Positions 54,271-63,673 of a stretch of DNA of 64,000 nt are shown here, piece after piece. The notes under the pieces are model-generated. The model saw only the letters and a program-made list of their open reading frames with translations, did no database searches and had not been told where the DNA came from. Position 1 is the stretch's first letter, and every line of letters starts with the position of its first letter. The position numbers and the translations under genes were made by a program. Source of the stretch: Methanospirillum purgamenti (GTDB lineage: Archaea; Halobacteriota; Methanomicrobia; Methanomicrobiales; Methanospirillaceae); assembly GCF_018502485.1 (NCBI RefSeq), contig NZ_CP075546.1; one strand, written 5' to 3'.

Positions 54271-55551
54271 TCAGCATTTCTCATTTCGTGAAATGTCAGG
54301 AGTCTTAAATAGATCCCGGACCATTTTCACTGCACAGAGATCTCCACACATAGAGCAGGTCTCTCCTTTCGGATCACGGTCATGGATATTACGGGCTACT
54401 TCCGGAAACAATGAAGTATTGAACTGTTTTTCCCAGTCTAACTCCTGTCGTGCCTTTCCCATCATGAGTTCACGATCTTTTGCATCTGTTCGGCCGGATA
54501 ACAAATCTCCAATATGTGCAGCCAGGACTGATGCCCGTGTGCCTTCAACAATATCATGTACCCGGGGAAGTGCAAGATGCTCACTGGGTGATACCATGCA
54601 AAGGAAATTGGCCCCATGTTTACATGCAATAGCCCCACCGATAGCCCCAACAACATGATCATATCCAGATGCTATGTCAGTGACCAGCGGACCGAGAAGA
54701 TAAAGTGGGGCATGATTTGTCAGTTCTTTTATCATCCGGACATTATACCCAATCTGTTCAAGAGGCATATGTCCCGGACCTTCTATCATCCGGGGCACCC
54801 CAAGGCTTTGAGATTTTCGTGCAAGTCGGCCAAGATTCAGGTACTCAACTGTCTTTGCTTCCCTGGAAGCATCTTCATGACAACCCGGCCGCATGCCATC
54901 ACCCAGACTAATAACGACAGAATATTCTGCAAGAATTTCACACAGGTAATCAAATTCAGACCAGAGTGGATTTTCTTCTTCACGGGCGGCCATCATGGCT
55001 ATATGAAATGCTCCACCCCGTGATACCACTCCCATGCGCCGTGGATCCTCCTGAAGAGAACGGAACACATCCCGATTTACGCCACAATGTAGGGTGAGGA
55101 AATCTACACCATCCCTGCAATGCTCTCTGATAACCTGAAAAATGAGATCGGCATCCACATCCCTGACTGATCCTGCCCGCCGGACGGCTTCGTATATGGG
55201 GACTGTACCAACAGGAACTTTGTTTGATAAAATCATGCGGCGAATTGCCGGTATATCACCACCGGTGGAGAGATCCATCAGGGTGTGAGCACCATTGAGT
55301 ATAGCCGCCTGTGCTTTTTCCTTTTCGAGAGTTGGATCGCACAGATCCTGTGATGTGCCGACATTGACATTTACTTTGACCCTGCATCCTTCACCAATTG
55401 CACAGGGAGGATGGGGTCTTCTTGGATTATGTGGAATTACCACTCTCCCTGACTGGATCAGCCGAAATAAGCGATCTTTATCGAGTGATTCAGCCTCTGC
55501 AATTGCTTTGACAAGAGATGTATCAGGAAGGTAATCCCGGTAATTTACCAT
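54271..55551 (-). CDS. thiC: Phosphomethylpyrimidine synthase ThiC (or BzaF-like paralogue)
   Basis: A 426-aa radical SAM enzyme of the ThiC family: CRVKVNVNVGTSQDLCDPTL, LTLHCGVNRDVFRSLQEDP, the GDGMRPGCHEDASREAKTVE region, and the C-terminal cluster motif CSMCGDLCAVKM (C-x2-C-x4-C). ThiC converts aminoimidazole ribotide to the thiamin pyrimidine; BzaF converts the same substrate to 5-hydroxybenzimidazole, the lower ligand of methanogen cobamides. Sequence alone does not decide. There is no space for a thiamin riboswitch before the start, since a divergent gene begins 37 bp away. Confidence 0.9.
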   Translation of the reverse strand: MVNYRDYLPDTSLVKAIAEAESLDKDRLFRLIQSGRVVIPHNPRRPHPPCAIGEGCRVKVNVNVGTSQDLCDPTLEKEKAQAAILNGAHTLMDLSTGGDIPAIRRMILSNKVPVGTVPIYEAVRRAGSVRDVDADLIFQVIREHCRDGVDFLTLHCGVNRDVFRSLQEDPRRMGVVSRGGAFHIAMMAAREEENPLWSEFDYLCEILAEYSVVISLGDGMRPGCHEDASREAKTVEYLNLGRLARKSQSLGVPRMIEGPGHMPLEQIGYNVRMIKELTNHAPLYLLGPLVTDIASGYDHVVGAIGGAIACKHGANFLCMVSPSEHLALPRVHDIVEGTRASVLAAHIGDLLSGRTDAKDRELMMGKARQELDWEKQFNTSLFPEVARNIHDRDPKGETCSMCGDLCAVKMVRDLFKTPDISRNEKC

Positions 55552-55588
55552 ATCCTACTTGTTGTATGCAGGGGAATATGATAGTCAC

Positions 55589-56194
55589 ATGGTAGTAAAA
55601 TTCATCCCGGGAAGAGGGATGTATGCAAACGCCTATGTCGCACGGGGAACTATCCTCGTTGATGCCGGAGTAACTCCAATGGCAATTGAGGCGCATAGGA
55701 ACACAATCACTCATATCATCCTTACCCATTGTCATTTTGATCACATTGCCTACCTGCCTGCACTTCAGAAGATGACCGGAGCAAAAATCTATATCCACCA
55801 GGCAGATGCAGAAGGGCTCATGAATGATAATTTAAGTCTCTCGATGCATTTTGGTGCACATTCACCAGGCATTATTCCAGATATGATACTTGAGGGAGGA
55901 GAAGTGATAGAAGGATATGAGATAATTCATACTCCCGGCCATACTCCTGGTAGTATCTGCCTGTATGACCAGGATTCAGCAGAACTCATCTCAGGTGATA
56001 CGGTCTTTTCTGATGGTGCATTTGGGAGATATGATTTTCCTGGAGGAAGCAGGACCAGACTTTCTGAGTCTATACAAAAACTGACTGAACTAAAAGTGAA
56101 TGGACTCTATCCAGGTCATGGCATTCCTGTACGCGAACACGGGGATCGATTCATTAAGGGTGCTGCAACCCTTATACAATCAGGATATGGATAA
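55589..56194 (+). CDS. MBL-fold metallo-hydrolase
   Basis: A 201-aa metallo-beta-lactamase fold protein with THCHFDHIAYLP (HxHxDH-type, first His replaced as HCHFDH), HTPGHTPGSICLYD and SGDTVFSDGAFGRYDFPGG, then YPGHGIPV. It is likely a glyoxalase II-like or similar hydrolase; the substrate is unknown. I chose the ATG at 55589; an upstream TTG at 55559 would add ten residues without a ribosome binding site. It overlaps the next gene by eight bases. Confidence 0.85.
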   Translation: MVVKFIPGRGMYANAYVARGTILVDAGVTPMAIEAHRNTITHIILTHCHFDHIAYLPALQKMTGAKIYIHQADAEGLMNDNLSLSMHFGAHSPGIIPDMILEGGEVIEGYEIIHTPGHTPGSICLYDQDSAELISGDTVFSDGAFGRYDFPGGSRTRLSESIQKLTELKVNGLYPGHGIPVREHGDRFIKGAATLIQSGYG

Positions 56195-56645
56195 AGGAGT
56201 ATATGTTCTCCTTTTAAAGAATGATGCCTGTCTGATTAAGACCGGAGCTCTTGGAGAGAGAGCATATGGACCCGGATGGCATGCATATGTTGGATCTGCA
56301 TTCGGAACTGGTGGATTTTCGCGGGTAACGAGGCATATCAGGCTGAATATTGAAAAAAGTAAGAGACCCCGATGGCACATCGACTCCCTCTTACTTTCTC
56401 CCTTTTTTCAAGTGAGCAGGGTGTATTGTATTCACACCGATCAAAAAATAGAATGTACCATCGCTCAATGCATAACCGGGACTGTTATTCCGGGTTTTGG
56501 CTCATCAGATTGCGTTTGTTCTGGTCATCTCTTTTATTTTAGTAATGATCCACATCGGGATATTCTGTCTATCCTTCATTCGATTTCAGAAAAAAATGAA
56601 TGTATTAACCGGGTAGAAATATGGTCACCAGACCCTGAATCGTGA
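56187..56645 (+). CDS. DUF123 GIY-YIG-like protein
   Basis: A 152-aa DUF123 family protein (GIY-YIG nuclease-like fold): MDKGVYVLLLKNDACLIKTG, YGPGWHAYVGSAFGTGGFSR, then PRWHIDSLL and GTVIPGFGSSDC. Archaeal DUF123 proteins occur alone or fused to endonuclease III and are thought to be nucleases acting in DNA repair. The start at 56187 overlaps the end of the MBL gene, so the two are translated together; the longer frame from 56100 lies within the MBL gene. Confidence 0.85.
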   Translation: MDKGVYVLLLKNDACLIKTGALGERAYGPGWHAYVGSAFGTGGFSRVTRHIRLNIEKSKRPRWHIDSLLLSPFFQVSRVYCIHTDQKIECTIAQCITGTVIPGFGSSDCVCSGHLFYFSNDPHRDILSILHSISEKNECINRVEIWSPDPES

Positions 56646-56674
56646 TGCGAAGAAGCAAGGGGATATTATATGTA

Positions 56675-56682
56675 TTTATAAA
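56675..56682 (+). promoter_or_regulatory. TATA box of gap
   Basis: TTTATAAA at 56675-56682 lies 43 bases before the start of the GAPDH gene, giving a leader of about 20 nt that contains AGAGG (56711-56715) as ribosome binding site. Confidence 0.5.
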
Positions 56683-56724
56683 GCAGATACCAAACTCATC
56701 CACCGTTATTCAGAGGTCTACAAG

Positions 56725-57744
56725 ATGATCAAAGTTGCAGTCAATGGATATGGAACCATAGGAAAGCGTGTCGCAGATGCTGTTTCTGTACAGAAAGATA
56801 TGGAGATCATCGGGGTTTCAAAGACTAAACCATCTGCAGAGGCCCTGATTGCAGTTCAGAGAGGATATCCCATCTATATCGCAGATATGAGTAAGAAAGA
56901 CGCTTTTGTGAAAGCAGGTATTCCGGTTGCAGGTTCTGTAGAGGATATGCTGAAAAAAGCAGATATTGTGGTTGACGGAACTCCGGGTGGAGTTGGTGAG
57001 TCAAACAAAGCTTTGTATGAGAAGGCCGGTGTCAAAGCAATCTGGCAGGGTGGCGAGGATCATGAAGTTGCTGGATTTTCTTTTAACGCTCATGCCAACT
57101 ACAAAGATGCCATTGGCAGACAATTTGTCCGGGTTGTCTCATGCAATACGACCGGACTATGTCGTGTCATAAAAGCTATGGATGATGCATTTGGTGTTAC
57201 AAAAGTCAGAGCAGTTATGGTCAGACGAGGAGCTGATCCGCATGTTGTGAAAAAAGGACCAATAGATGCAGTAGTTCTTGACCCACCAACTATTCCAAGT
57301 CACCACGGTCCTGATGTCAACACCGTTCTCCCGCATATCGACATTGTCACCATGGCAATGATCGTTCCAACAACCCAGATGCACATGCATGCGATTACCA
57401 TTGAACTCAAAAAAGAAGTGAGTCGTGATGAAGTTCTGGCCATCATGAGAGAACACAACCGGATTGGGCTTGTCGAGCCAAAGACTGCAATCAAGAGCAC
57501 AGCCGAGCTCAAAGAATATGTCATGGATATGGGCCGGCCACGATCTGATTTATGGGAAAATGGTATCTTTGAAGCATCAGTGAACATGGTTGGAAAAGAA
57601 CTCTTCTTCTTCCAGGCAATCCACCAGGAAGCTGACGTGGTTATTGAAAATGTGGATGCAATCCGCGCGATGATGGGTGAAGTTAAGGACCCGGAGACAT
57701 CAATCAGGATGACAAATGAGGCAATGCAGTTTACTGCCCTCTAA
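56725..57744 (+). CDS. gap: Glyceraldehyde-3-phosphate dehydrogenase, archaeal type II
   Basis: A 339-aa phosphorylating GAPDH of the archaeal type: MIKVAVNGYGTIGKRVADAV, the catalytic Cys in VSCNTTGLCRVIKAM, VRRGADPHVVKKGPIDAVVL and the family end NMVGKELFFFQAIHQEADVV. It catalyses the reversible step between glyceraldehyde 3-phosphate and 1,3-bisphosphoglycerate, mostly in gluconeogenesis in methanogens. It is the first gene of a plus-strand run with tyrS (42-bp gap), rio1 and the KH gene. Confidence 0.97.
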   Translation: MIKVAVNGYGTIGKRVADAVSVQKDMEIIGVSKTKPSAEALIAVQRGYPIYIADMSKKDAFVKAGIPVAGSVEDMLKKADIVVDGTPGGVGESNKALYEKAGVKAIWQGGEDHEVAGFSFNAHANYKDAIGRQFVRVVSCNTTGLCRVIKAMDDAFGVTKVRAVMVRRGADPHVVKKGPIDAVVLDPPTIPSHHGPDVNTVLPHIDIVTMAMIVPTTQMHMHAITIELKKEVSRDEVLAIMREHNRIGLVEPKTAIKSTAELKEYVMDMGRPRSDLWENGIFEASVNMVGKELFFFQAIHQEADVVIENVDAIRAMMGEVKDPETSIRMTNEAMQFTAL

Positions 57745-57786
57745 TCACTCATCCTATTATCACCGTCTAAAACAAACCTGTTCAGA

Positions 57787-58728
57787 ATGGATACATACGC
57801 CCGTGTAATTCGGAACACGGTCGAGGTTGTTACTGATGAGGAACTGCGTTCCCTCCTTGACCGTCCGGTCAAAAAGGTGTACGCTGGATATGAACCAAGT
57901 GGAGAGATCCATCTTGGACATCTGGTAACGATCAATAAACTGATAGACCTGAGAGATGCAGGTTTTGAAGTCACTGTTCTTCTTGCTGATCTTCATGCCT
58001 TTCTTAACCGGAAAGGAACAATGGAAGATGTAAAAAAACTGGCAGAATATAATCGCCGCTGTTTTGAAGGACTTGGGCTGACAGATATTACCTATGTCCT
58101 GGGTTCCAGTTTTCAGCTTTCAGCAGAATATCAACTTCTGGTTCATGAATTGTCTCAGGCAATTACATTAAACCGTGCCAAACGGAGTATGGACGAGGTT
58201 GGGAGACAGATGGATAACCCGACGGTATCACAGATGGTATATCCAATCATGCAGATGGCCGATATTGCGATGCTGGACGTGGATGCTGCTCTTGGAGGTA
58301 TAGATCAGCGCAAGATTCACATGCTTGCCAGAGAGTATCTGCCGACAAAGAATTATCCTTCTCCGGTCTGCATTCATGTTCCGATTCTGCATGGGCTTGA
58401 TGGGAAAAAGATGTCCTCATCACAGGGTAATTATATATCCGTCGCAGAATCAGAGGAAGATATCAGGAAAAAGATGAAGAAGGCATTTTGTCCGCCTGAG
58501 ATCGAGGATAATCCTGTTCTCCAGGTTCTTCAGCATCATATCTTCCCTAGACTTGAAACCGTAACCATTGAACGGCCGGAAAAATTCGGTGGGAACAGAA
58601 CATTTGAATCATATGAAGAGATGCAGCAGGCATATGCAAATGGCGAGGTTCATCCGGCTGATTTGAAAACTGCAGTGGCTGAAGGTTTGATATCAGTTCT
58701 TGCACCGGTTCGAGAATATCTCAAATAA
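57787..58728 (+). CDS. tyrS: Tyrosyl-tRNA synthetase, archaeal type
   Basis: A 313-aa class I synthetase of the short archaeal/eukaryotic type: HIGH-like PSGEIHLGHL, Tyr-binding region YVLGSSFQLSAEYQLLVHEL, PIMQMADIAMLDVDAALGG and KMSSSQGNYISVAE (KMSKS-like). No C-terminal S4 domain, as usual for this type. It is transcribed from the GAPDH gene and followed after 17 bp by rio1. Confidence 0.97.
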   Translation: MDTYARVIRNTVEVVTDEELRSLLDRPVKKVYAGYEPSGEIHLGHLVTINKLIDLRDAGFEVTVLLADLHAFLNRKGTMEDVKKLAEYNRRCFEGLGLTDITYVLGSSFQLSAEYQLLVHELSQAITLNRAKRSMDEVGRQMDNPTVSQMVYPIMQMADIAMLDVDAALGGIDQRKIHMLAREYLPTKNYPSPVCIHVPILHGLDGKKMSSSQGNYISVAESEEDIRKKMKKAFCPPEIEDNPVLQVLQHHIFPRLETVTIERPEKFGGNRTFESYEEMQQAYANGEVHPADLKTAVAEGLISVLAPVREYLK

Positions 58729-58745
58729 AAGCAGGAGATGAATAC

Positions 58746-59516
58746 TTGAGAGATCGACATACCGATGAATTTGATAAACGGGTCGATGAGCTCAAGACAA
58801 AAATCAAGGGTTTGGATCAGCTCAAGGTCAGGGATGACGTATTTGATGAATATACCCTCCTTGGGTTGTACAAACTCCTCTCGAAAGGGTGGATCACTGC
58901 CATGGGTGGCCCGATTTCTACTGGCAAGGAAGCGAATGTGTACCTTGCTGATCGGAATGAGAATTTGGTTGCAGTAAAGATCTACTTGACTAGAACTGCA
59001 AATTTTAAAAAAATGCAGGACTATATTGCTGCAGACAGGAGATTTATTAACATCGGAAAGAGCAGAAGAGATGTAATCTTTGCTTGGACCAGAAAAGAAT
59101 TTTCAAATCTGAAACGGGCAGAAGATGCTGGAATCCCTGTTCCTCATCCCCTCATTTTTGACCGCAACGTCCTGGTCATGGAGTATCTGGGAGATGAAAA
59201 GGGAGCATTTCCCCAACTCAGGCTTGCTGAGTTTGAAGATCCTCAGCAGACCTATGATGAGATCCTGGATTATATCCGGACGTTATGGAAAAAAGCCAAA
59301 CTGGTTCATGGGGATCTGTCTGAATATAATATTCTCTATGGAAGAGGCCACCCATATCTCATTGATATGGGACAAGCGGTCACCCTGGATCATCCTCATG
59401 CTCCTGGATTTTTAAAACGGGATCTTGAACAGCTGAACCGGTTCTTTCATGAACGGTGCAGTACTCATGAGGTATCTGAAATACTTGAAGAACTATGCGG
59501 CTCCTCACCGCGATAA
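58746..59516 (+). CDS. rio1: RIO1-type serine protein kinase
   Basis: A 256-aa atypical kinase: N-terminal helix-rich part (~1-45), the P-loop STGKEANVYLA, invariant Lys in VAVKIYLT, RKEFSNLKRAEDAGIPVPHP, catalytic loop VHGDLSEYNILY and metal-binding LIDMGQAV. Rio1 acts in the final maturation of the small ribosomal subunit. It starts with TTG, preceded by GGAG at 58733-58736; no suitable ATG lies nearby. The KH gene follows after 21 bp, a pairing common in archaea that fits joint work in ribosome assembly. Confidence 0.93.
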   Translation: MRDRHTDEFDKRVDELKTKIKGLDQLKVRDDVFDEYTLLGLYKLLSKGWITAMGGPISTGKEANVYLADRNENLVAVKIYLTRTANFKKMQDYIAADRRFINIGKSRRDVIFAWTRKEFSNLKRAEDAGIPVPHPLIFDRNVLVMEYLGDEKGAFPQLRLAEFEDPQQTYDEILDYIRTLWKKAKLVHGDLSEYNILYGRGHPYLIDMGQAVTLDHPHAPGFLKRDLEQLNRFFHERCSTHEVSEILEELCGSSPR

Positions 59517-59537
59517 TATGAGAATGGAGAGATTTTT

Positions 59538-60077
59538 ATGCAACAGGAAACACGAATAACCCAGGAGCGAATCGGGGTTCTAATTGGAAAGAAAGGACAG
59601 ACAAAGCGAGAAATTGAGGAAAAAACAAAAACCAGGATTCAGGTTGACAGCGAAGAAGGACTTGTCAGTATAGAAGGTGAGGATGCTGATGGATTTATTC
59701 AGGCTGTTGAGGCAGTAAAAGCTATTGCACGAGGATTCTCTCCTGAAAGAGCAGCGATTTTACTTGAAGATCCAGATTTATACCTCGAGATCATTGAACT
59801 ATCAGAATTTGCCGGAAGTGACTCGAAAATTGAACGTATCCGGGGCAGGATCATTGGAAGAGATGGCAAATCCAGATCCCAGATACAGGATATGACTGCA
59901 ACAGAGATTTCAGTGTATGGAAAAACTGTTGGAATTATTGGAACTGTGGAACAGGTTAAAATTGCACGGGAAGCTGTTGAAATGCTCATAAAAGGTGTCT
60001 CTCACGAATCGGTTTTTTCATTCCTTGAAAAGAAACGGCGAGAGTTAAAACAGGATATGATCAGTTACTATTATTAA
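59538..60077 (+). CDS. KH-domain RNA-binding protein (Pno1/Dim2-like)
   Basis: A 179-aa protein with two KH domains: first ~1-72 (ERIGVLIGKKGQTKREIEE, GxxG loop GKKG), second ~85-165 (RIRGRIIGRDGKSRSQIQDM, GxxG loop GRDG). This is the archaeal counterpart of Pno1/Dim2, which binds the 3' end of 16S rRNA precursor with Rio1 and Nob1. The direct neighbour rio1 supports this role. Ribosome binding site GGAGAG eight bases before the ATG. Confidence 0.92.
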   Translation: MQQETRITQERIGVLIGKKGQTKREIEEKTKTRIQVDSEEGLVSIEGEDADGFIQAVEAVKAIARGFSPERAAILLEDPDLYLEIIELSEFAGSDSKIERIRGRIIGRDGKSRSQIQDMTATEISVYGKTVGIIGTVEQVKIAREAVEMLIKGVSHESVFSFLEKKRRELKQDMISYYY

Positions 60078-60115
60078 AGAATCTCCATGCTCCGTTCTAT
60101 CCTCTCCAGAGACTG

Positions 60116-62527
60116 GTGATCCAGGTGGACCTGCAGTCACTTCCCCTTCCCGAATCATTTATTCGTGCTTGTATTGCCAAGGGGATTACATCCCTGTATC
60201 CTCCGCAAGCAGAATGTGTGAACCAGGGACTGCTTGAAGGAAAAAACCAACTCATTTCTATTCCGACGGCCAGTGGAAAGACTCTTCTTGCAGAGATGGC
60301 CATGTGGGCACGGATTGCAGGTGGTGGGAAATGTCTGTATATTGTGCCTCTCAGAGCTTTGGCATCTGAAAAATATGAAGAATTTTCCAGGAAGGGAGTG
60401 ATCAGGGTCGGTATTGCAACCGGTGATTTTGATCGGACAGATGCATATCTTGGTGAAAACGATATCATCGTTGCAACCAGTGAAAAAACAGACTCTCTGC
60501 TCAGGAATAAAACACCATGGTTGTCACATATCACCTGCATCATACTTGATGAAGTTCATCTCATCGGATCTGAAAACCGGGGGGCTACCCTTGAGATGGT
60601 TATTACCAAACTTCGCTACACAAATCCTGGAATGCAGATTATTGGCCTGTCTGCAACAATTGGAAATCCGGCTCAGCTGGCGGAGTGGTTAAACGCCGCT
60701 TTGATTACCAGTACCTGGCGCCCTGTTGACCTCAGGCAGGGTGTGTATTACAATGGAAAGATCCGTTTTCAGAATTCAGAACGCCCTATCCAGGCAAAAA
60801 CCAAGCATGACGATCTGAATTTATGCCTTGATACGATTGAAGAGGGAGGGCAGTGTCTGGTTTTTGTATCATCACGGAGAAATGCTGAAGGTTTTGCAAA
60901 AAAAGCTGCAGGAGCATTGAAAACCGGTAGCCCAGACTCCCGAAGTCTCGCAGATCAATTACGTAAACTACGCGATCGGGATGAGAGTAATATCCTGGCT
61001 GATTGTGTTGAGCGGGGAGCGGCATTTCATCATGCCGGACTTCTCAGACAAGAAAGAACCATCATTGAAGAAGGATTCCGGAATGGATATATCGAGGTGA
61101 TCTCTGCAACCCCGACACTTGCTGCAGGTCTGAATCTCCCGGCCAGGCGGGTCATTATCAGGGATTATTCCCGGTTCTCTTCAGGTCTTGGAATGGTTCC
61201 GATACCAGTTGGAGAATATCACCAGATGGCAGGAAGAGCAGGAAGACCGCATCTGGATCCTTATGGTGAAGCAGTTCTTTTAGCGAAAGATGCCCCAACA
61301 GTCGAACGACTTTTTGAGACGTTCATTGATGCTGAAGCAGAACGGATTGACTCACAGTGTGTTGATGATTCATCGCTGTGTGCACACATACTCTCCCTGA
61401 TAGCAACAGGATTTGCACATGATCAGGGTGCCCTGGCATCATTTATGGAACGGACATTTTATTTTTATCAACATCCAAAAACCCGTTCTCTCCCCAGACT
61501 GGTTTCTGATGCAGTCCTGTTCCTGATTGCAGCAGAAATGGTACAGGAGAGTCAGGGCAGACTTTCTGCAACACAACTTGGCAATCTGGTCTCCAGACTA
61601 TATTTGAATCCCTGTACTGCACGGTTGATACTGGATAATCTCAAATCGTGTGAGGCGCCGACATTGATCGGTCTGCTTCATGTCATCTGTGTTTCACCTG
61701 ATATGCAGCGGCTTTATCTGAAATCAGCCGATACCCAGCTCTTGCGAACATTTCTGTTTAAAAATAAGGATGACCTTATTCTCCCGCTTCCCTTTGAACA
61801 GGAAGAAGAAGAACTCTGGCTCTCCGGTCTTAAAACCGCGTTAGTTCTGACTGACTGGGCTGATGAAGTGTCAGAAAAGCAGATAGAAGAACGATATGGG
61901 ATTGGTGCAGGTGACCTGTATAATATCGTTGATTCTGGAAAATGGCTCCTTCATGCTACAGAACGACTTGTTTCTACGCAGATTTCAGAATTAAGTTCAG
62001 TTATTTCAACTCTTGCAATCAGGGTTCAGCATGGAGTAAAACCTGAACTTCTTCCCCTGGTCGCTCTTCGAAATATCGGACGGGTACGTGCACGAAGCCT
62101 GTATAATGCCGGATATCAGGATCCCCAATCTCTGGTTAATGCAGGGATCCCAACTATAGCGCGAATTATTGGAGAGGGCATAGCAAGACAGGTAATTGAA
62201 GATATTTCCGGAGTGAAGAATTCAGGGAAAAAGAAATATAATAATGATGGTGAATCCAGGGAAAAAACTCAATACCTGACAGACATTCCTGGTATTGGCA
62301 ATAAAATGGCCACCAAGTTACAAGACTCTGGTATTCATACCATTGCTGATCTGTTAAATGCGGATGAAACGCTCCTCTCGCAGGTGCTGGGGTCTGCACG
62401 AACTCAAAAAATCCTTGGATATCTGGTGGAAAATTCTCTAAAAAAAGAAAAAAATCTGGCACCAAAAATCAATGATAAAGAAATAAAAATCAGAGGTCAG
62501 TCATCCTGGGAGGATTTTGGATGTTAA
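60116..62527 (+). CDS. hel308: Hel308 superfamily 2 DNA helicase
   Basis: An 803-aa Ski2-like 3'-5' helicase. Motifs: I PTASGKTLLAEMAMW, II ILDEVHLIGSENRGATLEMV (DEVH), III LSATIGNPAQLAEWL, IV-V region FHHAGLLRQERTIIEEGFR, VI QMAGRAGRPHLDP. A winged helix and ratchet domain follow, then a C-terminal HhH region IPGIGNKMATKLQDSG. It unwinds lagging strands at stalled forks. Compared with typical Hel308 (~700-720 aa) it is about 80 residues longer, mainly from a Lys-rich linker and an additional HhH unit at the C-terminus (~690-770). It starts with GTG and overlaps the next gene by seven bases. Confidence 0.95.
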   Translation: MIQVDLQSLPLPESFIRACIAKGITSLYPPQAECVNQGLLEGKNQLISIPTASGKTLLAEMAMWARIAGGGKCLYIVPLRALASEKYEEFSRKGVIRVGIATGDFDRTDAYLGENDIIVATSEKTDSLLRNKTPWLSHITCIILDEVHLIGSENRGATLEMVITKLRYTNPGMQIIGLSATIGNPAQLAEWLNAALITSTWRPVDLRQGVYYNGKIRFQNSERPIQAKTKHDDLNLCLDTIEEGGQCLVFVSSRRNAEGFAKKAAGALKTGSPDSRSLADQLRKLRDRDESNILADCVERGAAFHHAGLLRQERTIIEEGFRNGYIEVISATPTLAAGLNLPARRVIIRDYSRFSSGLGMVPIPVGEYHQMAGRAGRPHLDPYGEAVLLAKDAPTVERLFETFIDAEAERIDSQCVDDSSLCAHILSLIATGFAHDQGALASFMERTFYFYQHPKTRSLPRLVSDAVLFLIAAEMVQESQGRLSATQLGNLVSRLYLNPCTARLILDNLKSCEAPTLIGLLHVICVSPDMQRLYLKSADTQLLRTFLFKNKDDLILPLPFEQEEEELWLSGLKTALVLTDWADEVSEKQIEERYGIGAGDLYNIVDSGKWLLHATERLVSTQISELSSVISTLAIRVQHGVKPELLPLVALRNIGRVRARSLYNAGYQDPQSLVNAGIPTIARIIGEGIARQVIEDISGVKNSGKKKYNNDGESREKTQYLTDIPGIGNKMATKLQDSGIHTIADLLNADETLLSQVLGSARTQKILGYLVENSLKKEKNLAPKINDKEIKIRGQSSWEDFGC

Positions 62528-63057
62528 ATCAAAAAAATAGACGTTCAGAGGATTTCTGCATCATTCCGGTCAGAATAACTCTCAATGATCGGCAAGAATT
62601 TCTCAACCATATAAGGAATCTTGGTGATCAGTATGATGTCACCATCATATGCCTTAATCGGGATATGATAGCAGGTTACAGCCATGTAAAGACAGCTATG
62701 ATACACGCTCTTCGTTCTTGGAAAGAAGAAAAAAACATAGCACGAAGTCTTGAGATGGAGGTCCTGCTCTATGTTGCCGGTACACGACAGACTGGTCAGA
62801 TCGCCCCATTCGGACCACAAATTGGTGAAAATTTTTATTATCTGTGTATAACACCAGCAGAAAAAAAAATAATTACAGCCCTTCCTGACTGCATACAGGA
62901 AGTCGATGATAAAGACTGGAATATTATCTCTGAAGAGAAAAAAAAGCGTCTTGTTCAATTCTTTGGAATCACCCCAGAAGAAATTACCGTCACCGGTGAA
63001 GAGCAGCTGGTTGATCTTATTTGTGAACGTACGGCTCTGCTTGCTGTGAATAGGTAA
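62521..63057 (+). CDS. KEOPS complex subunit Cgi121
   Basis: A 178-aa Cgi121 protein. Family features: HVKTAMIHALRSWKEEKNIA, the conserved LEMEVLLYVAGTRQTGQIAP and a C-terminal half with FFGITPEEITVTGEEQLVDL. In KEOPS, Cgi121 binds the tRNA 3' end and helps the Kae1 enzyme make t6A. It starts within the last codons of hel308 (7-base overlap), so their translation is coupled, a pairing seen in other Methanomicrobia. Confidence 0.9.
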   Translation: MLNQKNRRSEDFCIIPVRITLNDRQEFLNHIRNLGDQYDVTIICLNRDMIAGYSHVKTAMIHALRSWKEEKNIARSLEMEVLLYVAGTRQTGQIAPFGPQIGENFYYLCITPAEKKIITALPDCIQEVDDKDWNIISEEKKKRLVQFFGITPEEITVTGEEQLVDLICERTALLAVNR

Positions 63058-63123
63058 TACAATAAAGGAGAGATTCTCCCCAATATGCAATGGGTATAAA
63101 AGCATTTGAAAATGAGTGGAAAA

Positions 63124-63612
63124 TTATCGGTTGGCATGAGTGAGTATATGAAATATTTCTGGAATTATTATTTCACGGGTAGCTAACTCAGCTGCATTTT
63201 TTGAACCTGGAATACAAAATACGGCTTTACCATCAATAATACCTCCTACTGCTCTACTGAGGACAGTTCTTGTCCCAACTTCTGAAAAGCTTTTTAATCT
63301 GAATAACTCTCCAAATCCATCTAATTTCTTTTGAAGAAGTGGGTCAACTGCTTCAATTGTACAATCATCATGGGTAATCCCTGTTCCTCCGGTCAGAATA
63401 ATACAATTTGCTTCAGTAAGTGCTTTTTTCAAGCCCGCTTGAATTAATTTAATATCATCAGGTATTACATCTAATCGAACAACAGGAATTGAAGATTCTT
63501 GAAATAATGATTGAATACTTTTCCCTGCAGTATCTTCCTTTTCAGATCTGGTTGTTGATATAACAAGTATAGCTACCTGTACTGATATTTTTTGGATATG
63601 AGAGGAATCCAT
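63124..63612 (-). CDS. moaB: Molybdenum cofactor biosynthesis protein MoaB/MogA type
   Basis: A 162-aa protein: VAILVISTTRSEKEDTAGKS, the nucleotide-binding IILTGGTGITHDDCTIEAVD, FRLKSFSEVGTRTVLSRAVG and VFCIPGSKNAAELATREII. It adenylates molybdopterin before metal insertion (Mo or W for formylmethanofuran dehydrogenase). I chose the ATG at 63612, where family similarity begins; an upstream in-frame ATG at 63693 would run into the inverted repeat at 63674-63698 and adds residues without similarity. Confidence 0.92.
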   Translation of the reverse strand: MDSSHIQKISVQVAILVISTTRSEKEDTAGKSIQSLFQESSIPVVRLDVIPDDIKLIQAGLKKALTEANCIILTGGTGITHDDCTIEAVDPLLQKKLDGFGELFRLKSFSEVGTRTVLSRAVGGIIDGKAVFCIPGSKNAAELATREIIIPEIFHILTHANR

Positions 63613-63673
63613 GAAAGAATGTTGATAGTACAGGAAATATAATGTTCGATTAAAGTTATTGTGTTCACTGATA

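Noticed and set aside
55552..55588. Thiamin riboswitch before thiC
   Set aside because: Only 37 bp separate thiC from the divergent MBL gene, and no TPP-box sequence is present.
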